From contig SUWJ01000010.1 in NCBI GenBank assembly GCA_015061545.1, forward strand, positions 1 to 64,000: a DNA stretch of 64,000 nt, in the 5' to 3' direction. Position 1 is the first letter of the stretch. Each line of letters starts with the position of its first letter. Shown here in pieces: positions 18,043 to 26,003 of the stretch. The position numbers were made by a program, and so were the translations under genes. Under the pieces are notes generated by a model that saw only the letters and a program-made list of their open reading frames with translations, did no database searches and was not told where the DNA came from. Source of the stretch: Lentisphaerota bacterium (GTDB lineage: Bacteria > Verrucomicrobiota > Lentisphaeria > Victivallales > Victivallaceae).

Positions 18043-19326
18043 ATGAACAACGCTTACAGTATAAGTGCATCGGAGCTTTATCAGCTGGGCAGGGAAAATA
18101 TACCAGCTGAATTGCAGTCATCGAAAAATCTGATTTACAGCAGTCCAGCTACGCTGGCATTCAATTCACCGGGGGCGCAGGGCTTCGGGGTCAAGCGGGC
18201 AGGGCTGGCGGTGCCTGAATCGGTGATGCTGCTGGTGTCGCCGGGGTGCTGCGGCAGAAATACCGCCGCCTTGGGGCGGGATCGCAAATATGCCGATCGT
18301 TTTTACTATCTTTTGCAGGACGATAACGATATAATTACGGGACGGCATTTGAACCGTATTCCTGAAGCAGTCAAAGAGATTTGCGATTCCCGCGAACAAC
18401 GCCCCAGCGCCGTGATGCTTTGTATAACTTGCGTGGATGCGCTGCTGGGAACCGATATGGAACGGGTCTGCCGCCGCTGTTCGGAAGCAGCCCAAGTGCC
18501 GGTGGTGCCCTGTTATATGTATGCACTTACCCGCGAAGGACGGCTGCCGCCGATGGCATCGGTGCGCCGTTCGGTGTACAGTTTGCTGGAAAAAATGCCG
18601 CGCAAGAGCAACGCTGTAAATATTATGGGATATTTTTCGCCCTTGTGCGATGATTGCGAATTGTATTCTCTGCTGCAGCAAACAGGCGTGAAACATATCC
18701 GTGAAATATCGCGTATGGAATCTTTTGCCGAGTATAAACTTATGGCGGAAGCCAACTTCAATCTGGTGCTGGACAGCGAAGCGCGTTACGCAGCGCAGGA
18801 TTTGAGCGATCGTCTGGGAATACCTTATATTGAATTGGCTAATCTGCACAATATTGATAAGATCCGCAATCAATATGCTGCGCTGGGACGGGCGATCGGC
18901 TGCAATTTTGATGATGAAAAGTTTTATAATGCCGCCGCTGAACAGATAAGAAGTTTTACCGAACGGTTCAAACAGGTGAACTTTGCCGTGGGCGAGTGGC
19001 TGAATGCGGACAGTTTTGAACTGGCGCTGGCGCTGTTGGAAATGGGTTTGAAGGTAGTCGAAATATACGGCACCATCGGCGAAAGAAATTTTGTCTATCT
19101 TAAAAAAATAGCTGCCCTTTCGCCGGATACGCGCATTTACTCCAACCTGTCGCCTTCCATGCTCAATTATTCGGCGGAAAAGAGCAACGTTCAGGCGGTT
19201 ATCGGACAGGATGCCATGTATTATCATCCCGCTAAAGCGGGAATAAAGTGGAACGGCGAACGGCGGCAGTTCGGTTATCAGGCGGTCAACGATCTTTTGA
19301 CGCAGCTTACGGAGGTGTTGAAATGA
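18043..19326 (+). CDS. Nitrogenase component 1-like subunit, set 2 (D-like)
   Basis: A 427-residue component 1-like protein. The P-cluster-type region reads LLVSPGCCGRNTAALG (C69, C70), close to the PGC motif of NifD, BchN and CfbD. LCITCVDALLGTD supplies C127 and C130. C138 and C141 add another cysteine pair. It is clearly divergent from the set 1 D-like protein, arguing for a different job rather than a recent duplication. It starts six bases after the iron protein and overlaps the K-like gene by ATGA. The reaction is unknown. Confidence 0.75.
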   Translation: MNNAYSISASELYQLGRENIPAELQSSKNLIYSSPATLAFNSPGAQGFGVKRAGLAVPESVMLLVSPGCCGRNTAALGRDRKYADRFYYLLQDDNDIITGRHLNRIPEAVKEICDSREQRPSAVMLCITCVDALLGTDMERVCRRCSEAAQVPVVPCYMYALTREGRLPPMASVRRSVYSLLEKMPRKSNAVNIMGYFSPLCDDCELYSLLQQTGVKHIREISRMESFAEYKLMAEANFNLVLDSEARYAAQDLSDRLGIPYIELANLHNIDKIRNQYAALGRAIGCNFDDEKFYNAAAEQIRSFTERFKQVNFAVGEWLNADSFELALALLEMGLKVVEIYGTIGERNFVYLKKIAALSPDTRIYSNLSPSMLNYSAEKSNVQAVIGQDAMYYHPAKAGIKWNGERRQFGYQAVNDLLTQLTEVLK

Positions 19327-20372
19327 AAAGTCTGTTGAAATATCTTTCGCCTTTTGCTCCGGATATGGCAGGGGCGGTTTCGGTTTTATTCGAGCTGGAA
19401 GGTCTGATCGCCATCTGCGATGCAGGCGGCTGCACGGGGAATATTTGCGGGTTTGATGAACCGCGCTGGTTTACCCGCAAAAGCGCCCTGTTCAGCGCCG
19501 GTTTGCGCGATATGGATGCAATCATGGGCCGCGACCGTCAGCTGGCAGATAAATTGATTGCGGCAGCCAACAACGGTAAATTCAACTTTATGGCAATGAT
19601 CGGTTCGCCGGTCCCCGCCGTTATCGGTACGGATTTTGCGGCGCTGAAACGTATGTGCAGTCAAAGGCTGGATATGGATATTCTGGCGGTGGAGTGCAGC
19701 GGTACACTCTATTACGAAAGCGGGGCATCCGCTGCATATTGCGAACTTTTCCGTCAGGCGGCAAAAGAAAAACTGCCGGTCAAAGCCGATACCATCGGCG
19801 TGCTGGGAGCTACTGTACTTGACTGCAGCAGTATCAACGTCGGCAAACTTATTGCCGATAAACTTGAAGGTGATGTGCAAATTTACGGTATGAGCAGCGA
19901 TTTTCAGGCAATCAGACGCGCTTCGGAAGTGGCAAAAAATATTGTGATCGCTCCGTCGGGGATGAAGTGTGCCAAATATCTGGAGCGCAAGTTCGGTACC
20001 CCCTGGGAGATCGCCGATCTTTCGCTGCCCGAAACCACCGTACAGGCTGCGCTGGCGGCAGGCGGCAGAAAGTGTTTGATCGTGCATCAGGCGTTTGCCG
20101 CAGCCGGGTTGAAAAAACAACTGCTGGCTTCCGACGATAAAATGGATATATTCTGCGGGAGCTTTTTCAATAAATGCAGCAATATAAGCGATTTTAAATT
20201 TGAAAGCGAAAGCGATTTTTACGATTGCATCGAGCAGGGCAACTTTGATCTGGTGATCGCCGATTCAGCTTTGCAGCGGGTAGTGCAGAAAATATATCGG
20301 GGCAAATGGGTCGATTTTATGCATTTTGCCGTTTCCGGCCGTTTGCAGGAGGAGTTGTATCAAGCAGTATGA
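19323..20372 (+). CDS. Nitrogenase component 1-like subunit, set 2 (K-like)
   Basis: A 349-residue short component 1-like subunit. It shares ICDAGGCTGNICGFDEPRW (C32, C37, C42) with the set 1 K-like protein. At the second ligand position it reads MIGSPVPAVIGTDF, where set 1 has [13 protein letters not shown], so the cysteine is replaced by serine or glycine. Serine can ligate a cluster in NifK (Ser188), but here loss of a ligand is equally possible. A GGAGGT Shine-Dalgarno and ATGA overlap fix the start. Its own stop overlaps the hypF start by four bases, tying Hyp expression to this system. Confidence 0.72.
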   Translation: MKSLLKYLSPFAPDMAGAVSVLFELEGLIAICDAGGCTGNICGFDEPRWFTRKSALFSAGLRDMDAIMGRDRQLADKLIAAANNGKFNFMAMIGSPVPAVIGTDFAALKRMCSQRLDMDILAVECSGTLYYESGASAAYCELFRQAAKEKLPVKADTIGVLGATVLDCSSINVGKLIADKLEGDVQIYGMSSDFQAIRRASEVAKNIVIAPSGMKCAKYLERKFGTPWEIADLSLPETTVQAALAAGGRKCLIVHQAFAAAGLKKQLLASDDKMDIFCGSFFNKCSNISDFKFESESDFYDCIEQGNFDLVIADSALQRVVQKIYRGKWVDFMHFAVSGRLQEELYQAV

Positions 20373-22687
20373 CCGGCAGGATTTACAATATTTACGGTGT
20401 GGTGCAAGGAGTGGGATTCCGCCCCTTTGTCCACCGTATTGCCAGCAAGTATAATATCTGCGGCAAGGTGATAAATAAAGGTTCTTATGTGGAGGTAATT
20501 GCTCAGGGCACTCCTCAGCAGCTGGCAGGATTCCGCCGCGCGCTGCAGGTCGATGCCCCCGAACGGTCGGCAATCGAACGGATCGAAGAGCTGCCGTATG
20601 AGGGAGAGGATTTTCAGAACTTTTCCATCGAAGAGAGTCAGCACGATCGGGGCGTGATCTACATTCCGCCTGATATTGCCACCTGCCGCGAGTGCCGCAG
20701 CGAGCTTTATGATCCTGCCGACCGCCGTTATCTGCACAGTTTTATCAACTGCACCGCTTGCGGACCGCGTTTGACGATTCTGGAGTCATTGCCTTACGAC
20801 CGCGAACGGACCAGTATGAAGAAATTTCCCATGTGCAGCGAATGCAGCAGCGAATACAATAATATTACCAGCCGCCGTTACGATGCCCAGCCCGTTTGCT
20901 GCAACGATTGCGGTCCGCAGGTATATATACTCAACAGTTCCTACCGCAACGGCAGCGCCATAACCCGGGTGCGGGAGCTGATAATGCAGGGCAGAATTGT
21001 GGCAATCAAAGGTATCGGCGGTTTTCATCTGGCGTGTGACGGCAGAAATCCTGAGGCAATAAGCCGTTTGCGCGAACTTAAACACCGCCCGGTCAAGCCT
21101 TTTGCGGTAATGATGCGCGATCTGGCAGCCGTCCGGAAGGAGTGCAGACTTTCCCATACTGCCGAAGCGTGGCTCGACGGCTGCGAAAAACCGATTCTGC
21201 TGCTGGATAAACTGCCTGACTCAACTTTGCCTGAGGTGCTGGCACCGTACAATCCCACGCTGGGAGTAATGCTGCCTTACGCACCGCTGCAAATGCTGCT
21301 GTTTGACTATCCTGACGGAGTGGATATGACTGATGTGCTGGTGATGACCAGCGGCAATGTGTCAGGCGCACCGATCTGCCGCAGCGAAGCGGATGCCGCA
21401 GGCGAGATCGGCGGTTTTTGCGACTGCATACTTTCCCACGATCGGGATATACGGCTGCGTGCCGACGACTCGGTGATGATGCTTTTTGAAGATAATATAA
21501 GTATGATACGCCGTTCCCGCGGTTTTGCTCCGCTGCCGCTGGAGCTGGCGTTGGAAAGCAGCCTGGAACGCAGCGTGCTGGCGATGGGCGGCGAACTTAA
21601 AAATGCTTTCTGCCTGAGCCGCGGCAATATGGCATATTTAGCTCCCCATATCGGCGATATGGAGGATTTGCGCAGTCAGGAAGCGTTGGCGGAATCGATA
21701 AAACTTTTCAGCAGTATGCTCGAAAGTTCGCCTGAACTGGTGGTGTGCGATCTGCACAGCGCTTATCATACAACGGCCATGGCAGAAAAAATGAATCTGG
21801 TACTGGTGAAGATCCAACACCATTACGCTCACATTCTCAGCTGCATGGCAGAAAATAAGTGCGGTGAGATGGTTATCGGTGTGGCAATGGATGGTACAGG
21901 CTACGGAACCGACAACACCATCTGGGGCGGCGAAATTTTGCTGGCGGATCTGAACGGATTTTCCCGTGCCGGGCATATTGCCGCTTTTCCGCTGGCGGGT
22001 GGTGATACCGCTGCCCGCGAAGGCTGGCGCGCAGCACTCGGTATGCTGCTGCGCTACAGCCCGGAATCGGCTGCGGAATATGCCGAAAAGCTGGCGATTT
22101 GCAGCTCAACTGAGTTCAAGATCATTTCAAGTATGGTCAAAAACAGGATAAATACCTTTGAAACCACCAGCACCGGGCGGTTGTTCGACGGGGTCAGCGC
22201 GTTGCTGAAGATCGCGGGCAGTTCCACTTTTGAAGGCGATGCGGCGATGCGTCTGCAGTTTGCCGCCGAAGCGTGGCTGCTGCAGAATAATACTGCGGAG
22301 GTGGATGAAACTGTGGATAAATTGACATTTGCTGCTGATTGCGAAGATGTTCTGCCGACGGATAAACTCTTTATGTATCTGGCGGATGCGTTTGTAAACG
22401 GAGCTGACGCCGGGTATTGCGCATATATTTTCCACCGTCAGCTGGCGGAATTGATCTGCCGGAAGTGTCTGGCTTTGCGGGAAAAAGAAAATATAAATAT
22501 CTGTGCGCTTTCCGGCGGCAGTTTTCAAAACCGTTTGCTGCTGCAGCTTTGTGTGAAGCTGCTCCGCCGGCACGGTTTTACGGTGCTGACTCATAAAACG
22601 GTTCCCGCCAACGATGGCGGTATATCGCTGGGACAGGCGCTTTACGGAGTAAATTGGTTGAACAGAGGTAATTGCAAGAGTTCTTGA
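20369..22687 (+). CDS. hypF: Carbamoyltransferase HypF
   Basis: Moves the carbamoyl group of carbamoyl phosphate to the C-terminal cysteine of HypE, on the way to iron cyanide ligands. The 772-residue protein has the full domain set: acylphosphatase with GVVQGVGFRPF (10-20), two zinc fingers (C106/C109/C128/C131 and C156/C159/C178/C181), a YrdC-like domain with KGIGGFHLACD, and a Kae1-like domain with IQHHYAHILSCM and MDGTGYGTDNTIWGGE. The start at 20369 is set by the ATGA overlap with the nitrogenase-like K gene and by the acylphosphatase beginning directly after it. Confidence 0.95.
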   Translation: MTGRIYNIYGVVQGVGFRPFVHRIASKYNICGKVINKGSYVEVIAQGTPQQLAGFRRALQVDAPERSAIERIEELPYEGEDFQNFSIEESQHDRGVIYIPPDIATCRECRSELYDPADRRYLHSFINCTACGPRLTILESLPYDRERTSMKKFPMCSECSSEYNNITSRRYDAQPVCCNDCGPQVYILNSSYRNGSAITRVRELIMQGRIVAIKGIGGFHLACDGRNPEAISRLRELKHRPVKPFAVMMRDLAAVRKECRLSHTAEAWLDGCEKPILLLDKLPDSTLPEVLAPYNPTLGVMLPYAPLQMLLFDYPDGVDMTDVLVMTSGNVSGAPICRSEADAAGEIGGFCDCILSHDRDIRLRADDSVMMLFEDNISMIRRSRGFAPLPLELALESSLERSVLAMGGELKNAFCLSRGNMAYLAPHIGDMEDLRSQEALAESIKLFSSMLESSPELVVCDLHSAYHTTAMAEKMNLVLVKIQHHYAHILSCMAENKCGEMVIGVAMDGTGYGTDNTIWGGEILLADLNGFSRAGHIAAFPLAGGDTAAREGWRAALGMLLRYSPESAAEYAEKLAICSSTEFKIISSMVKNRINTFETTSTGRLFDGVSALLKIAGSSTFEGDAAMRLQFAAEAWLLQNNTAEVDETVDKLTFAADCEDVLPTDKLFMYLADAFVNGADAGYCAYIFHRQLAELICRKCLALREKENINICALSGGSFQNRLLLQLCVKLLRRHGFTVLTHKTVPANDGGISLGQALYGVNWLNRGNCKSS

Positions 22688-22778
22688 AAACCGGAAATGG
22701 CTCAGGTTTTACCCGGTCGGATCGGGAAAAACTTTTTTGATTACCTCAATAATTCAAGATAAACAGGGAGTATGAACT

Positions 22779-22967
22779 ATGTGTGTAGGTTTGTCAGCTA
22801 AGGTTGTAGCAATAAATAAAGATATGGCGCTGGTGGATGCTTCGGGCGCCCGCCGGGAAGTATCGGCGGAGCTGCTGGACGACTTGGAACCCGGCGATTA
22901 CGTTATGGTACACGCAGGCGTGGCAATCGCCAAAATCACCGCCGATGAAGCCGGAGAAGAAGCATGA
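22779..22967 (+). CDS. hypC: HypC/HybG-type maturation chaperone
   Basis: A 62-residue chaperone beginning Met-Cys; Cys2, exposed after Met removal, holds the Fe(CN)2CO unit together with HypD. The small OB-like core is typical (MCVGLSAKVVAI, then GDYVMVHAGVAIAKI). It is shorter than usual (70-90), missing part of the C-terminal helix. A 91-base gap after hypF, with no clear terminator, precedes it, and a GGGAG Shine-Dalgarno is present. It overlaps hypD by ATGA. In ordinary hydrogenase loci HypC also contacts the large subunit; its client here is unknown. Confidence 0.9.
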   Translation: MCVGLSAKVVAINKDMALVDASGARREVSAELLDDLEPGDYVMVHAGVAIAKITADEAGEEA

Positions 22968-23995
22968 ACCGCGCCGTTGAGATCTTACGCAATTATGCCG
23001 GGCGCAAACTGCGGATCATGGAAGTTTGCGGAACCCATACCCATGAGATATTCCGTCTGGGGATCCGTTCGCTTTTAAGCGAAAATATTGAGCTGGTATC
23101 CGGTCCCGGCTGCCCCGTGTGTGTTACTCCCCCCGGATTTATCGACAGCGCCGTTACTCTGGCAACGGAGCATAATGCAATTATTGCCACCTTCGGCGAC
23201 CTGATAAGGGTGCCGGGGTCAACCCAAAGTCTGGCATCGGTGCGTAAGCATAATGCACTTATCAACGCGGTCTATTCGCCGCTGGATGCGCTGGATATCG
23301 CCCGCAACAATCCCGATAAAGAGGTGGTGTTTCTGGCGGTGGGTTTTGAAACTACTACGCCTTCAGCCTGTATTGCGGTAAAAAAAGCAAAGGAAGAAAA
23401 TCTGAAGAATTTTTCGATCCTGACCGCCAATAAAACTATGCCGCAAGCGTATAAAGCATTGCAATGCAGCGCCGATGCCTTTCTTTATCCGGGTCATGTC
23501 CACGCTATAATCGGTACGCAGCTTTGCGAGGAACTGACCGGTTGCGGAGTATCGGGTGTGGTGGCTGGCTTTACGGCAGAAGCGCTGGTCAAAGCTATCA
23601 GTATGATCGTGGAACTCAGCGCTGATGGTAAACCGTTTTTTGCCAACGCCTACACTTCGATCGTTAAACGCGAAGGCAATATTGCCGCGCAGAAACTGGT
23701 AGCGGATATGATGGAACCCTGCGATTGCGTATGGCGCGGACTGGGCGAAATCAAAGGCAGCGGAATGCAGCTCAAGGCTGAATTTGCTCAGTTTGATGCG
23801 GTAAAAAAATTCTCCTTGCAGCCCAATGACGGCAAGGTCAATCCGGCCTGCCGCTGCGGCGAAGTGCTGCGGGGAATATGCAAGCCCTGCGATTGCCCGC
23901 TGTTCGGCAAGGTGTGCGATCCGTTAAACCCGGTGGGTGCGTGTATGGTTTCGGGCGAAGGAGCCTGTTCAGCATTTTATCAATATGCAAGATAA
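22964..23995 (+). CDS. hypD: Fe(CN)2CO assembly scaffold HypD
   Basis: A 343-residue iron-sulfur protein that, with HypC, is the scaffold on which iron receives two cyanides and carbon monoxide. Signature segments are all present: CGTHTHEI (22-29), GPGCPVCVTP (48-57), VGFETTTPS, and the C-terminal cysteine set CRCGEVLRGICKPCDCPLFG binding the [4Fe-4S] cluster. Length is somewhat below the usual 370-380 but no motif is missing. It lies 20 bases ahead of hypE. Confidence 0.95.
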   Translation: MNRAVEILRNYAGRKLRIMEVCGTHTHEIFRLGIRSLLSENIELVSGPGCPVCVTPPGFIDSAVTLATEHNAIIATFGDLIRVPGSTQSLASVRKHNALINAVYSPLDALDIARNNPDKEVVFLAVGFETTTPSACIAVKKAKEENLKNFSILTANKTMPQAYKALQCSADAFLYPGHVHAIIGTQLCEELTGCGVSGVVAGFTAEALVKAISMIVELSADGKPFFANAYTSIVKREGNIAAQKLVADMMEPCDCVWRGLGEIKGSGMQLKAEFAQFDAVKKFSLQPNDGKVNPACRCGEVLRGICKPCDCPLFGKVCDPLNPVGACMVSGEGACSAFYQYAR

Positions 23996-24015
23996 TAAGA
24001 GTATAAAAGGTTATT

Positions 24016-25017
24016 ATGGAAGAATTTATTACATTATCTCACGGCGCAGGCGGCAGACAGACTGCGGATTTGATTGGCAATATTTTCAAAAAATACTTTG
24101 CCAATAAGGATTTTACGCCCGACGATGCGGCGGTGCTGAATCTGGATAGCCGCAAAATCGCATTTTCCACCGATGGCTTTATTGTGTCGCCATGGAAGTT
24201 TCCCGGCGGCAACATCGGTAAATTGAGTATTTGCGGTACGGTCAACGATCTGGCTTGCATGGGGGCGCGTCCCCAATATCTGACTTGTGCAATGGTTATC
24301 GAGGAAGGTTTTCCGATTGCCGATCTGCTTTGCATTGTCGAAGCTATGGCAAAAACCGCTGCTGAAGCAGGGGTGAATATTGTTGCCGGCGATACCAAAG
24401 TAGCGGGTAAAGGTCAGGTGGACGGTATTTTTATTACTACTACCGGTGTGGGCAGAGTTTTGGATAACGCCAATACCTCCGGCGCTTTTGCTCAGGTGGG
24501 CGATGCGGTGATCGTTACCGGTGATGTGGGGCGCCACGGCTGCACGATCCTGTTGGAACGCAATGAGTTCGGTATTGAGGCAGATGTGACCAGCGATTGT
24601 GCCCCGCTGAATAAAACAGTGGAGGCACTTTTCGCCGAAACCGGCAATATCCACGTTATCCGGGATGCCACCCGCGGCGGAGTCGGCACCGTGCTTTACG
24701 AAATTTGCGAACAAAGTCAGGTGGGGATCAAGCTCAATGGGGAGGCGATCCCTGTTGCCGATGCCGTGCGCGGAGTGTGCGGTATGCTGGGTATGGAACC
24801 GTTGTATCTGGCGTGCGAAGGCCGTCTGGTGATCTTTGCCCCGCAAAGCGAAGTGCAGCCGATTTTGCAAGTGCTGCACAGTATGCCCTATTCGCAGGGC
24901 GCCGCTGTTATCGGCGAAGTAACCGATAATGTGGGCAAAGTGGTTGTGGAACACAGCTTCGGCGGTAAAACGATTCTGCCGCAGCCGACGGGTGAACTGC
25001 TGCCGCGCATCTGCTGA
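24016..25017 (+). CDS. hypE: Carbamoyl dehydratase HypE
   Basis: ATP-dependent dehydration of the S-carbamoyl group on its own C-terminal cysteine to thiocyanate, the cyanide donor. The 333-residue PurM-like protein starts SHGAGGRQT, has the ATP-site DDAAVLNLD and VNDLACMGA segments, VTGDVGRHG and DATRGGVGTVLYE, and ends PRIC with the acceptor cysteine as the last residue, as required. It is the last gene of the long plus-strand unit, followed by a terminator. HypA and HypB, which insert nickel, do not accompany it. Confidence 0.95.
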   Translation: MEEFITLSHGAGGRQTADLIGNIFKKYFANKDFTPDDAAVLNLDSRKIAFSTDGFIVSPWKFPGGNIGKLSICGTVNDLACMGARPQYLTCAMVIEEGFPIADLLCIVEAMAKTAAEAGVNIVAGDTKVAGKGQVDGIFITTTGVGRVLDNANTSGAFAQVGDAVIVTGDVGRHGCTILLERNEFGIEADVTSDCAPLNKTVEALFAETGNIHVIRDATRGGVGTVLYEICEQSQVGIKLNGEAIPVADAVRGVCGMLGMEPLYLACEGRLVIFAPQSEVQPILQVLHSMPYSQGAAVIGEVTDNVGKVVVEHSFGGKTILPQPTGELLPRIC

Positions 25018-25029
25018 CAGGGTGAAAAT

Positions 25030-25062
25030 CAGGGGTGACAATTATTTATTTTGCCACCCCTG
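25030..25062. terminator. Terminator at the end of the hyp operon
   Basis: CAGGGGTG pairs with CACCCCTG around an AT-rich 17-base loop, between the convergent hypE and SIMPL genes. Neither side has a long T-run, so efficiency is uncertain. Confidence 0.55.
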
Positions 25063-25078
25063 TATGATTCTGTAACGC

Positions 25079-25846
25079 TTACTTGAGTTCAAATTCCATA
25101 GTCATAACCAGACGGATCACTTTTTGGATACAGCTGGTGTCGTAGACTCCGTAGTCGCTGGTATCGTTGCTGGCGACGGCGTTGATCTGGATCACTCCCT
25201 GACGGGCGGTCATCAGCGCCCCCAGTCGGCTGCCGCATTGCTTGGCGGCGATTTGAGCGCGTTCGGTTGCCGAAGCGCTGGCTTGATCGACCAGTTCCAG
25301 CTTGTACTGCTCAGGATTGCTGATATAGTATTGAGGCGAAGTCAATTCCACATCGATCTTGCGGGCGGCGAGTTCGTAGAGTTTGAGTACGTTCTTTTCC
25401 ACCAATTTTACATCCGCAGTACGGATTCGCACCGAATAAGTAAGCTGGTAATGATCAAACACATTATGGCTGACTTCCCGCCCGTTGATAACATTTTTTT
25501 CGGTGCGGTATATCTCGGCGCAGTTGATGTTGGCAGTTTCCCGCATATTTTCCGTGAACCCCAGCGAATCCAGCTTGGCCTGCAGCACTTTTACAGTATT
25601 GTCCAGCGAGGTGTATCCCTGTGGGCGTTTGTCCGATTTGACCGTTACCCGCACGGTGAAGGCAGCCAGATCGCTGGTGATCTCTTTTTCGGCAACTCCT
25701 TTGACGGTAATGCTTTTTTCGGTGGTGCGCTGGATCTTGAGCATGAATCTGCTGAGCATAAACGAGGAGGCAATCAAGCCGAAAGTTACTGCAATAATGC
25801 AAATGGCGAGAATGGTGATTTTGTTGACGGAATACTTGTTGTCCAT
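25079..25846 (-). CDS. SIMPL (DUF541) domain protein, membrane-anchored
   Basis: A 255-residue protein with an N-terminal membrane anchor (about residues 9-30) and a periplasmic SIMPL domain. The domain opens KSITVKGVAEKEITSDLAAF, the standard start of the fold, and includes the conserved ASASATERAQIAAKQ helix. SIMPL proteins such as BP26 and YggE form periplasmic or envelope oligomers of uncertain function, sometimes linked to oxidative stress. It converges with the hyp operon and has no functional link to it that I can see. Confidence 0.82.
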   Translation of the reverse strand: MDNKYSVNKITILAICIIAVTFGLIASSFMLSRFMLKIQRTTEKSITVKGVAEKEITSDLAAFTVRVTVKSDKRPQGYTSLDNTVKVLQAKLDSLGFTENMRETANINCAEIYRTEKNVINGREVSHNVFDHYQLTYSVRIRTADVKLVEKNVLKLYELAARKIDVELTSPQYYISNPEQYKLELVDQASASATERAQIAAKQCGSRLGALMTARQGVIQINAVASNDTSDYGVYDTSCIQKVIRLVMTMEFELK

Positions 25847-25889
25847 GATGCCCCCTTTTAATTTTTGATTGTTGAATAATAAATAAAAA

Positions 25890-25909
25890 CGCCCCGATTT
25901 TGCGGGGCG
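25890..25909 (-). terminator. Terminator after the FG-GAP gene
   Basis: A 7-bp GC stem, CGCCCCG/CGGGGCG, is followed on the minus strand by TTTTTATTTATT, a classic intrinsic terminator about 95 bases past the FG-GAP stop. Confidence 0.85.
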
Positions 25910-26003
25910 GTGAATATAGCATTGATACAGAAAAATATCAATAGGTAAAATTGTAAAATTTCAAAAAAAATCAATAATTTTTTCCGGTTCAACTTTTATG
26001 CGT

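Noticed and set aside
14026-20372. True nitrogenase, chlorophyll (BchLNB) or F430 (CfbCD) genes
   Set aside because: FeMo-co ligands are not evident and NifB/E/N, Bch and Cfb partner genes are absent; two H-D-K sets in tandem do not fit those pathways.
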